Source: Acidobacteriota bacterium
GTDB lineage: Bacteria; Acidobacteriota; Terriglobia; Acidiferrales; UBA7541
Length of the DNA: 19,414 nt
Assembly: GCA_003224195.1 (NCBI GenBank)
Contig: QHYP01000205.1
Span: forward strand, 1 to 19,414
Direction of reading: 5' to 3'
In this document: one piece after another, positions 8,266 through 15,077 of the stretch
Layout of the letters: every line of letters starts with the position of its first letter
Position numbering within the stretch: position 1 is the first letter of the stretch
Position numbers and translations under genes: made by a program
The notes under the pieces: generated by a model
Database searches by the model: none
What the model was told of the DNA's origin: nothing
The model's input: the letters and a program-made list of their open reading frames with translations, nothing else

Positions 8266-8310
8266 CTCTCCGGGGAAACACCTGCCTCGCGGGAATGGGC
8301 CGGCGGAGAG
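8266..8310. terminator. Possible bidirectional hairpin between STAS gene and mbfA
   Basis: CTCTCCG (8266-8272) pairs with CGGAGAG (8304-8310) around a 31-nt loop, in the 61-bp gap between two convergent stop codons. Only a short T run follows on the plus strand. Position favours a terminator, but the large loop makes it weak. Confidence 0.3.
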
Positions 8311-8315
8311 TTTGC

Positions 8316-9275
8316 TCAGGAACTGCCGATGAGGATGCCCGTCAGAAAAACCAGGACTCCGCCCACGACCACCTGAAACGCGGCCTGGAGAAACGGCGTA
8401 TCCATATAACGGTGCCGGATGTAGCTGATAGCGCCAAGCTCGACAGCCACGATGAGCACCGCAACCACCATTGCCGCATGAAAATTGGCGATGAGGAAAG
8501 GTAGCGTATGGCCGATGCCGCCGGCAGTGGTCATCGCTCCCGTTACTACGCCCCGTAACCACGGAGATCCTCGCCCGGTGAGCGAGCCATCGTCCGACAG
8601 CGCCTCGGCAAAGGCCATCGAGATGCCCGCGCCGATCGACGCCGCCATCCCCACCAGGAACGCGTCCCGGCTCTTTTGTGTGGCATAGGCGGCTGCAAAA
8701 ACGGGCGCCAACGTAGAAACCGACCCGTCCATTAACCCGGCCAGCCCCGGCTGCACGACGCGCAGTACGAAAAGCCGCCGGCTCGACGCTCCTTCTTCCG
8801 CCTTGGCGGCCTGCGTAAGGTGCTTCTCTTCCAGCGCTTCGGCGGCGGCGTAGTGCTGGCGTTCCGCGTCAGCGAGTTCGTTCAAGAGCTCGCGTGTGGA
8901 TGCGTCGCTTACCCGGCTCACCGCGCGCTCGTAAAACTTCCGTGTCTCCAGCTCCATAATTTCTGCCTGCTTGCGGACCGTGTTGATGCCCAGAGGCCGC
9001 ACCAGCCAGACCGGTTTGCGTTCGAGAAAACCCTTTACGTCGCCGCGGCGAATCAGAGGAATGTGTTCGCCGAAGCGCTGGCGGTATTTTTCAATCAGGC
9101 GAGTACGGTGGGTCGCTTCCTCGCCCATCATCTCCTCGAACATTTTCGCGGTTGAGGGGTAGGACTCGCGCAGGCCTTCCGCGAAGTCGGAGTAAACGCG
9201 CTCGTCCTCCTCTTCAAGAGCGATGGCCAGCGCCAGAATCTCGCGTTCGGTGAGTTCGTTGAATTTGCGCGCCAT
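8316..9275 (-). CDS. mbfA: MbfA-like membrane ferritin / VIT1 iron exporter
   Basis: Fusion of an N-terminal ferritin-like (rubrerythrin/Er) di-iron domain (about 8-160) with a C-terminal VIT1/CCC1-type membrane domain (about 175-319). In rhizobial and agrobacterial MbfA this arrangement exports iron and gives peroxide resistance. Visible iron ligands: EEEDE (21-25), EExxH (52-56), MELE (107-110), and AERQH with Glu138 and His141. The membrane part begins with GLAGLMDGSVSTLAP and has about five hydrophobic segments. Length is 319, as expected. The start ATG 9275 has AAGGAG 7 nt upstream; the frame extends to 9398 but that part looks like leader. The regulator gene lies 142 bp upstream on the same strand. 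No iron-responsive box was recognised. Confidence 0.88.
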   Translation of the reverse strand: MARKFNELTEREILALAIALEEEDERVYSDFAEGLRESYPSTAKMFEEMMGEEATHRTRLIEKYRQRFGEHIPLIRRGDVKGFLERKPVWLVRPLGINTVRKQAEIMELETRKFYERAVSRVSDASTRELLNELADAERQHYAAAEALEEKHLTQAAKAEEGASSRRLFVLRVVQPGLAGLMDGSVSTLAPVFAAAYATQKSRDAFLVGMAASIGAGISMAFAEALSDDGSLTGRGSPWLRGVVTGAMTTAGGIGHTLPFLIANFHAAMVVAVLIVAVELGAISYIRHRYMDTPFLQAAFQVVVGGVLVFLTGILIGSS

Positions 9276-9417
9276 GGAGAAACTCCTTCGCAACTCAGGG
9301 CAGGAAAGAATGGCACATCCAGCGGGAAAATTCACGCGGGGCGGGGCGCGCAAGTCAGGCAAGCATGATCGCGAAGACGCGGCGGAGGTGACAGTCAATG
9401 CGGAATCGAGCGAACGC

Positions 9418-10185
9418 TTAGACCAGGAAGCCCTGGGTGCGGCAAAGGCGCACGATGCCGAGCCGGTCGTCCGCTCCGGCCTTCTGCTTCATGCGGTAAA
9501 GGTGGTTCTTTATCGTCTGTTCTGACAGGAAGAAATGGTTGGCGATCTCTTTGTTGGAAAGCCCCTGCGCGACCAAGGGAATGATCTGCTGCTCGCGCCG
9601 CGTGAAGCCCAGGCGTTCGTGCGCGCTGGCGGTGGGAAAACCTCCTGCTTCGCGCTCGAAGTAGTGGAAGAGCAGGAGGCAAAGAGTGGCCGGGCAAACG
9701 GCTCCCCCTGAGCAGACTGTACGCACGCCTTCCAGGACTTCCTCCGCCGAAGCGTCACGGGGCAAATAGCCCGCCACCCCAGCGCGGACGCATTGTAGGA
9801 ATTCCGTATCTCCCCCGTTCATCCCCAGCAGGAGGAGCCGAAGTGCGGTCAGTCTGGTGCGCAAGGAGCGGATCAGCCCAAGGTCATCCGAGAGAGCGCC
9901 GCGCGAGCAGAGAAGTAGAACTTCCGCGCCGCTGGCCCGCAAGTGCTCTAAGAGGGCAGGTGTAATGGAGCTTTGTCCCACCATTTCGAGTTCCGTGCGC
10001 AATGTCAACATGCGTGCCAGCGCCTCGCGTAGCAAGCGGTTCTCCGCGGCGACAAAGATCCTTCGGCACGGCGAGGTTGGCCCACGGGCGGGGTTGGCGT
10101 CCGAGTCCGTTTTCACGGTTTTGGCTGTGAGCGGGATGCTGCTGGCTGTGCTGTGAGAGGTTGAGACGCCGGGGTGCGAACTCAT
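9418..10185 (-). CDS. LuxR/FixJ-type regulator with degenerate receiver
   Basis: Predicted transcription factor, 255 residues. It has a 40-residue Ser/Thr/Pro-rich N-terminus, a receiver-like domain (about 42-160) and a LuxR helix-turn-helix (about 192-250, FTRREQQIIPLVAQGLSN then IANHFFLSEQTIKNHL). The receiver keeps its fold cues (AGVAGYLPRDASAEEVLEGV) but lacks the chemistry. The acidic pair after strand 1 is AE (47-48), the phospho-acceptor position in VLLLCSRG is Cys93, the switch Thr/Ser is missing (LLGMNGG), and the conserved Lys is Arg143. It is therefore unlikely to be a classical phosphorylated response regulator, and no histidine kinase is nearby. Start ATG 10185 has AGGAGA 6 nt upstream. 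A TTG at 10191 abuts that site and is rejected. Confidence 0.87.
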   Translation of the reverse strand: MSSHPGVSTSHSTASSIPLTAKTVKTDSDANPARGPTSPCRRIFVAAENRLLREALARMLTLRTELEMVGQSSITPALLEHLRASGAEVLLLCSRGALSDDLGLIRSLRTRLTALRLLLLGMNGGDTEFLQCVRAGVAGYLPRDASAEEVLEGVRTVCSGGAVCPATLCLLLFHYFEREAGGFPTASAHERLGFTRREQQIIPLVAQGLSNKEIANHFFLSEQTIKNHLYRMKQKAGADDRLGIVRLCRTQGFLV

Positions 10186-10627
10186 CCACAATCTCCTCTG
10201 CTAGGTCGCCTACCGTTTTCACCTTCCGATAGGGGAAATGGCCCATCCAGGGGAATTATTGCCCAAAGTGCGAAGCAATTCTGCAGCCGGATTCGGAGCG
10301 TAAGTGCGCGTTCGATGCCCACGCATGGTACTGATTCTGAATACCTTGTTTCACGTTGGGAAAAGAAGGTGATAGATCGTGCGTCCCAATTTGGTACCAC
10401 GCGCCTCAGTGCATTCTGATTTGGTACGGAGATGTACGTACTCAGGCCCCGGGCGCTGCCCTGTGAGGGTTATCTCGACGTTCCCTGAAATAGTACCGAC
10501 GTACCGCGCGCGGGGCGCATGAGGTTCTACTTAAAAGGAGTACGTCTCCCCTATGGAATTCCCTCGTTCCCAGCCGTAGAATGTTTGCCAAGCGAGACGC
10601 CACGCGATTCGCCCGAAAGAGAGAAAG
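10186..10627. promoter_or_regulatory. Divergent intergenic region with GTAC-word cluster
   Basis: This 442-bp stretch separates the minus-strand regulator from the plus-strand PilZ-like gene and holds no convincing gene. The word GTAC occurs eight times within 10328-10543 (starts 10328, 10394, 10424, 10434, 10438, 10493, 10501, 10540). About one is expected by chance. ATTTGGTAC is repeated exactly at 10389-10397 and 10419-10427, 30 bp apart, and GTACCG is repeated at 10493 and 10501. The layout resembles an array of binding sites. The bound protein is unknown; the adjacent LuxR-type regulator is the obvious but unproven candidate. I found no clear -35/-10 pair. Confidence 0.5.
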
Positions 10628-11014
10628 ATGATTTCAAAAGGTATTCCCTCCACTGTCCGAACGATGTCGAAGCCGGAGCGGCGCGCCAGCCGTCGCTGCA
10701 AAATCACCCAGGTCCTGCGAGCTCGCCCGTCGGACCCGGCGAGCGATCATTTCGAGGACGTGCGCGGGACGCTCAGCGTCTCCCGTTCGGGTGTCTACTA
10801 CCACTCGAATCTGAAGACCTATGAAGTAGGCATGCGGCTCTTTGTAACCCTGCCATTCTCGGAGGATCCCACGGCCGTCAACCGGGAATACCTGGCGGAA
10901 GTGGCACGTGTTGAGCCCCTACTCACTGGAAACTACGGGATAGGCATCAAGCTCTTGATGGAGATCGCACTGCAGCACAGCTCTCACTCCGCCCTGACGT
11001 ACCCGCACCAATAA
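10628..11014 (+). CDS. PilZ-like domain protein
   Basis: Small cytosolic protein of 128 residues that resembles single-domain PilZ proteins, which bind cyclic di-GMP. An Arg-rich entry (RRASRR, 18-23) fits the RxxxR element. LSVSRSGVYY (49-58) fits the D/NxSxxG element except that the first position is Ser50. It is followed by a strand (MRLFVTLPF), a variable turn, and AEVARVEPLLTGNYGIGIKLL, typical of the PilZ C-terminal strand region. ATG 10628 has an AG-rich stretch upstream; ATG 10664 is possible. Cyclic di-GMP binding is uncertain because of the altered second motif. A diguanylate cyclase is encoded at 17790-19178, but nothing links the two directly. Confidence 0.55.
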   Translation: MISKGIPSTVRTMSKPERRASRRCKITQVLRARPSDPASDHFEDVRGTLSVSRSGVYYHSNLKTYEVGMRLFVTLPFSEDPTAVNREYLAEVARVEPLLTGNYGIGIKLLMEIALQHSSHSALTYPHQ

Positions 11015-11063
11015 GCTGCCAGTCGCTGACCGCGACGACAAGTTCCTTTCCTGAAAAGCAAAA

Positions 11064-11091
11064 GGGCGTCCCGGTTGGAACCGGAACGCCC
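11064..11091 (-). terminator. Strong hairpin terminator between PilZ-like and TPR genes
   Basis: GGGCGT-C-CCGGTT pairs with AACCGG-A-ACGCCC (one C/A mismatch) across 11064-11091. On the minus strand it is followed by TTTTGCTTTT, a good U tract that ends the TPR transcript. On the plus strand the tail is poor (CTTCGCCGTTT), but it can still slow readthrough from the PilZ-like gene. Confidence 0.7.
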
Positions 11092-11125
11092 CTTCGCCGT
11101 TTGGGGGGTTGGAGGAGAAAACTCG

Positions 11126-11587
11126 TTAGGTCTGACCGAAAAGCTGCAAAGTTCGGTGGCGCAGGATGCCGAATTGCTTGTTCAAGGGATGTTGGCGCGA
11201 CAGAAAGCTGAAGACCGGCTCCCTGCGCTGCGTAAGCCGGTTCAGCGCCAAGTTCAGCCGCACGTCCCGCCGCGCGTATTTCAGCCCCGCCTGGAGGGCC
11301 TCGACCGCGTCGTCGCGGCGTCCGGCGGTGGAGTACACTTCGGCCAGATTCAGGTAGAGCTGGGCCTGGTTTCTCTTCATGCGCACGGCGGAATCACAGA
11401 GCTGCTCAGCTTCCGCCCACTTGCGCTCTGAACGCGCCAGAATGACACCCAGGTAGGACATGTAATACGGATTGTTTCTTTCCAGTTCCACGGCGCGCCG
11501 CATGTGCGGAAGCGCCTTCTGCGGATAGTTGTCGCGGAGGAAGGTCAATCCGGCTTTGAATTCCCGGAAAGCTTCGGTATCCATCAT
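11126..11587 (-). CDS. TPR repeat protein
   Basis: 153 residues with about three tetratricopeptide units, near 5-38, 42-72 and 75-108. Typical positions are visible in FREFKAGLTFLRDNYPQKALPH and in LYLNLAEVYSTAGRRDDAVEA. The C-terminal tail REPVFSFLSRQHPLNK follows the repeats. No signal peptide or membrane segment, so a cytosolic scaffold for protein-protein contacts is likely; the partner is unknown. Two adjacent ATGs (11587, 11584) follow GAGGTG with 5 or 8 nt spacing, and either could be used. The 281 bp between this gene and DUF2252 hold no gene I can support, so the promoter is presumably there. Confidence 0.82.
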   Translation of the reverse strand: MMDTEAFREFKAGLTFLRDNYPQKALPHMRRAVELERNNPYYMSYLGVILARSERKWAEAEQLCDSAVRMKRNQAQLYLNLAEVYSTAGRRDDAVEALQAGLKYARRDVRLNLALNRLTQRREPVFSFLSRQHPLNKQFGILRHRTLQLFGQT

Positions 11588-11868
11588 ACCTGCACCTCGA
11601 GAACTCGGCGTTTTCTTGGAACCGGACCACTCATCGCACCGGAGGCCGGCTCCTGCGGACGGTGCCTGGGAGGGAAGGCAGTGGTCGTCGAACTAACGGC
11701 CGGAGCCGATGCACGTGACATCTCGGCGGTTCCCGTCAGCATCACAAGCAAACATATCGTTGAACTTAACGGGAAATCTACTGACCGGACGGCCAGTCTT
11801 GGGACAGCGGGACGCGGGTACGCACGCGAGGAGGAAGAGCGGGGTGCAGGCTTGCGCTGACGGCCTGG

Positions 11869-12963
11869 TCAGCGAGTCTTCGCACGCTTCCAGCCCCGGC
11901 GCCATTGCTCCCAATCCGCTAGCGTGGCTTCGCTCATGGCTTTTGCGGCTTTATGCAGCCATGGAGCGCTGCGCTTGGCCAAATCTTTGCGAATTTTCGC
12001 GACTGCAGAGGGGCTGCCGAGATGTAAATTGGCCGCCTCCCAGCCCATGGAATAGAGCAGCCGCGCTTCGTCGCGTTCCTTGGGAAGAGAGGCGAGTTCA
12101 ATCCGGGAGCAGTCCGGCGCAAGGCGGCGTACCAACCAGCCGTCCCGGAAATGGACGTGCGGGTCGGCCACCCGCACGGCGCGGCTCGCCAGCGCCCCGC
12201 AATAGAGCGTATTCGTGGGTCTTCGCCTGGCCCAAACCCACGCGGAAGGGCGCAAAGCCTTGGCCTCGCGCACGACATAGGCGCCTTGCCAGCTCGCAAG
12301 GGCCAGGACGCGCATGTGACCCAGGCTACCTAGCCTGGCAATGCGCTTTTTCAATTCATATTTCATTCCCGGCTGGGGCAAGGCTGCTTCCAGCATCGCC
12401 TGCACCTTGACCGAAGACTTCGTCAAGTGCTGCGGTAACTCCTTTATTTTCTTACAGAAACGGGCTGGATCGCGTAGCTTACCGAAGGCCAGCAAGCGTA
12501 ACCAACGGTGATGTTCAACCAGCGCAAAGGGCCTCCCGCCAGCCTCGATAGCTTCGCGGTAGCCCCGCTCAAGGGCGTCGGAGGCTTCTTTACGTGTGAT
12601 GGCCAGATGACCCTCCTCCATCGCCAGGTAAGCACTCGCTGTCAGGCGGACGAGGTCGAGGCTATAGGCTGAGGGGTAGACTTCATCTAGATCGTTCACC
12701 CCCCAAATAAGGCTGCCCTCCGCGTCGCGCCAAGTGCCGAAGTTCTCGATATGCAGGTCGCCGACCGCGAGAACGCTTGGGGCGTTCGCCAGATCCCCGC
12801 AGATGTCCGGCCACCGCTGCACCCAACGATAAAAGGTCGCACGAAAGAACGGGAAGGGGGCTTTGGCCACGTTCTCGTGCTTGAGGGCGAGGTCCGACCG
12901 GACGACTTCAAGTTGCTGGCCGAGCCAGCGCTCGAACTCCGCCGTGGCTTCGAGGATGTCCAT
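11869..12963 (-). CDS. DUF2252 family protein
   Basis: 364 residues belonging to the uncharacterised DUF2252 family, which has a protein-kinase-like/aminoglycoside-phosphotransferase-like fold. The hallmark blocks are FFRATFYRW (39-47), the catalytic-loop-like VGDLHIENFGTW (67-78) and VNDLDEVYPSAYSLDLVRL (89-107), the latter resembling a metal-binding Asp loop. A small-molecule or protein phosphotransferase activity is only inferred. No signal peptide. It begins 13 nt after glyA with a weak ribosome site, so it is probably the last gene of rpiB-glyA-DUF2252. A 7-bp hairpin (11855-11874) overlaps its stop codon but has no U tract. The family call is firm, the function unknown. Confidence 0.83.
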   Translation of the reverse strand: MDILEATAEFERWLGQQLEVVRSDLALKHENVAKAPFPFFRATFYRWVQRWPDICGDLANAPSVLAVGDLHIENFGTWRDAEGSLIWGVNDLDEVYPSAYSLDLVRLTASAYLAMEEGHLAITRKEASDALERGYREAIEAGGRPFALVEHHRWLRLLAFGKLRDPARFCKKIKELPQHLTKSSVKVQAMLEAALPQPGMKYELKKRIARLGSLGHMRVLALASWQGAYVVREAKALRPSAWVWARRRPTNTLYCGALASRAVRVADPHVHFRDGWLVRRLAPDCSRIELASLPKERDEARLLYSMGWEAANLHLGSPSAVAKIRKDLAKRSAPWLHKAAKAMSEATLADWEQWRRGWKRAKTR

Positions 12964-12976
12964 GGAGCGAATCTGC

Positions 12977-14320
12977 TCAGACGCGGGCGTGCTCGGTCTT
13001 CACTGTGCCCTTGAGGCGGCTTTCATAGATGGGGAAGCGCGCAGCAAGTTCCGCCACTTGCGCTCGGACTCGTTGTTCGACGCTCGCGTCACCCAGGTGC
13101 GAAAGCACTTCCGCGATCCATCCGCCGATGGCCTGCATTTCTGGCTGGCGCATTCCGCGTGTCGTCACCGATGGGCTGCCCAGCCGGATGCCGCCAGCCT
13201 TCATCGGTGGGAAGGGGTCAAACGGGATGGCGTTCTTGTTGACCGTAAGGCCGGCGCGGTCAAGAGCTTGTTCCGCGTCGCGGCCGGTAATGCCGCGCGA
13301 GTGCAGCTCGATCAGGAAGAGGTGATTGTCCGTGCCGCCGGCGACGATGCGGAAGCCGCGCGCGGCCACGGCGGTGGCCAACTCTTTGGCATTGGCCACG
13401 ACCTGAAGTTGATACTCGCGGAACGACGGTTCGAGCGCCTCTTTCAGGCACACGGCCTTGGCCGCAATCGTATGCACCAGCGGCCCGCCTTGCGTTCCGG
13501 GAAACGTGACCCGGTCTAAGTCCTTTGCGCACTTCTCCCTGCAAAGCACAAGGCCGCCGCGCGGCCCCCGCAGGGTCTTGTGCGTCGTGGTGGAGACAAA
13601 ATCGGCATAGGGCACCGGGCTTGGGTGCAAGCCCGCCGCGACCAGCCCCGCGATGTGCGCCATGTCCACGAAGAAGAGCGCGCCGACGGCGGACGCGATC
13701 CTTCCCATGCGCTCGAAATCGATGATCCGCGAATACGCGCTCGCGCCCACTACGAGCATTTTCGGCTTGTGCTCACCGGCCAGCTTTTCGACGTTGTCGT
13801 AATCAATCTGCTCGTTGTCCTTGCGCACGCCGTAGGCCACGAATTTGTACATGCGGCCCGAAAAATTCAGCGGGTGGCCGTGCGTCAGATGCCCGCCGTC
13901 CGCCAGGTTCATCCCGAGCACGACGTCGCCCGCCTGGAGCGCGGTCATATACACAGCGATGTTCGCCTGCGTGCCGGAGTGCGCCTGCACGTTGGCGTGT
14001 GCGGCGCCAAAGAGCTGCTTCGCGCGGTCAATGGCAAGCTGTTCGGCCTTGTCCGCGAACTCGCATCCGCCGTAATAGCGCTTGCCCGGATAGCCTTCGG
14101 CGTACTTGTTGGTGAAAATCGAGCCCATGGCTTCGAGCACCGCTTCCGATACGAGGTTTTCCGAAGGGATCAACTCGAGCCCGGTCGCCTGCCGCCGCGC
14201 TTCCTGGCGCAGCACGTCGGCAATCTGCGGGTCCACGTCGTCCAGCGGACGCTTCATCCGCTCATTGGCTGCTGTGGACCCCGACGGGGTCGGGGTCACA
14301 TCTGAGGATGTCTGGCTCAT
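12977..14320 (-). CDS. glyA: Serine hydroxymethyltransferase
   Basis: PLP enzyme that converts serine and tetrahydrofolate to glycine and methylene-tetrahydrofolate, the main one-carbon source. The 447 residues include the family blocks LELIPSENLVSEAVLEAMGS (48-67), NKYAEGYPGKRYYGGCE (71-87), the PLP lysine in STTTHKTLRGPRGG (Lys248), and SPSVTTRGM. The N-terminal 21 residues (MSQTSSDVTPTPSGST...) exceed the usual start and are low complexity. ATG 14320 has AGAGGA 10 nt upstream, whereas M22 at 14257 would give a standard N-terminus. It follows rpiB by 21 nt and precedes DUF2252 by 13 nt, so one transcript is likely. Confidence 0.97.
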   Translation of the reverse strand: MSQTSSDVTPTPSGSTAANERMKRPLDDVDPQIADVLRQEARRQATGLELIPSENLVSEAVLEAMGSIFTNKYAEGYPGKRYYGGCEFADKAEQLAIDRAKQLFGAAHANVQAHSGTQANIAVYMTALQAGDVVLGMNLADGGHLTHGHPLNFSGRMYKFVAYGVRKDNEQIDYDNVEKLAGEHKPKMLVVGASAYSRIIDFERMGRIASAVGALFFVDMAHIAGLVAAGLHPSPVPYADFVSTTTHKTLRGPRGGLVLCREKCAKDLDRVTFPGTQGGPLVHTIAAKAVCLKEALEPSFREYQLQVVANAKELATAVAARGFRIVAGGTDNHLFLIELHSRGITGRDAEQALDRAGLTVNKNAIPFDPFPPMKAGGIRLGSPSVTTRGMRQPEMQAIGGWIAEVLSHLGDASVEQRVRAQVAELAARFPIYESRLKGTVKTEHARV

Positions 14321-14341
14321 GATTTTTGTGTCCTCTGTGGT

Positions 14342-14893
14342 TCACCCGGCGTTCTTTGCCCTCGTCGCGCTCGCGCGTTCGTCCCTCTCGATGTCTGCGA
14401 TCTTGTTGACGCGGCGCTGGTGGCGCCCGCCGGCGAATCGAGTGCCCAGAAAGGTATCGACGATCTCGATCGCCTGCGCCTCGGTCACCACGCGCCCGCC
14501 CAGCGCCAAGACGTTTGCATCGTTGTGCTCGCGCGCCAGCCGCGCCGTCATCACGTCGTGCGCCACCGCCGCGCGAACCCCCGGCACCTTGTTCGCCGCG
14601 ATGGAGATGCCGATCCCGGTGCCGCAGACGGCAATCCCAACATCGCTCTGCCGGGCGACCACGCGTTCGCCGACGGCCCGGCCGAAGTCCGGATAGTCCA
14701 CCGATTCCTCCGACCAGGTCCCCAGGTCTTCAATGACGTAGCCAGCCTGCTCCAGATGCTTGCGGATTGTTTCTTTCAAGGCAAATCCGGCGTGGTCGGC
14801 CCCCAGCGCAATGCACTGGGCCGACCGCTCTGCGGTCGCACTTGAACTTGACCGCTCTCCAGTCTCGCGTGAATCTCTGGGCTTGTCGGTCAT
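14342..14893 (-). CDS. rpiB: Ribose-5-phosphate isomerase B
   Basis: Interconverts ribulose 5-phosphate and ribose 5-phosphate (RpiB/LacA/LacB family). 183 residues, about 30 longer than E. coli RpiB, with extra hydrophilic residues at the N-terminus (before Cys27) and C-terminus. Diagnostic blocks: LGADHAGFALK (30-40), DLGTWSEESVDYPDFG (56-71), the active-site VCGTGIGISIAANK with Cys90, REHNDANVLALGGR (121-134), and FAGGRHQRRVNKI (153-165). ATG 14893 is the only suitable ATG. It lacks a Shine-Dalgarno and lies about 11 nt after a predicted transcription start, so near-leaderless initiation is possible. First gene of rpiB-glyA-DUF2252. Confidence 0.93.
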   Translation of the reverse strand: MTDKPRDSRETGERSSSSATAERSAQCIALGADHAGFALKETIRKHLEQAGYVIEDLGTWSEESVDYPDFGRAVGERVVARQSDVGIAVCGTGIGISIAANKVPGVRAAVAHDVMTARLAREHNDANVLALGGRVVTEAQAIEIVDTFLGTRFAGGRHQRRVNKIADIERDERASATRAKNAG

Positions 14894-14910
14894 GACAGGG
14901 TTGATTTGTG

Positions 14911-14939
14911 ATTCTAATGGAGCGAACCACCAACTGCAA
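14911..14939 (-). promoter_or_regulatory. Candidate sigma-70 promoter of rpiB-glyA-DUF2252
   Basis: On the minus strand TTGCAG (14939-14934), an exact 17-bp spacer, and TAGAAT (14916-14911, 5/6 match). Transcription would start near 14904, only about 11 nt before the rpiB ATG. Confidence 0.5.
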
Positions 14940-15001
14940 TCCGCTCCGATTGCGTCGAGGCCGGACCCGCCAGCGCCTGCGTGAAAATGGCATGAGTCCC
15001 G

Positions 15002-15030
15002 TTCCGAGCGCATGAAACGAGTGATATAGT
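15002..15030 (+). promoter_or_regulatory. Candidate extended -10 promoter of the cytochrome c / PQQ operon
   Basis: TGATATAGT (15022-15030) is an extended -10 element with TATAGT matching 5/6. A weak -35, TTCCGA, lies 17 bp upstream at 15002-15007. The predicted leader is about 40 nt and contains the 12-bp palindrome at 15049-15060. Confidence 0.5.
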
Positions 15031-15048
15031 TGGCGCGATTCTGCCGCC

Positions 15049-15060
15049 ATTCAATTGAAT
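15049..15060. promoter_or_regulatory. Perfect 12-bp palindrome in cytochrome gene leader
   Basis: ATTCAATTGAAT is a perfect AT-rich palindrome just downstream of the predicted transcription start and two bases before the ribosome site GGGAG (15062-15066). Its position suits an operator or roadblock site for a dimeric regulator. The regulator is unknown, and chance cannot be excluded. Confidence 0.35.
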
Positions 15061-15077
15061 TGGGAGTCACTCGACCG

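Noticed and set aside
11584..11742. 52-codon minus-strand open frame ending in TGA that overlaps the TPR ATG
   Set aside because: The overlap looks like coupling, but there is no ribosome site, the product is compositionally biased and no family is recognisable. Chance is more likely.
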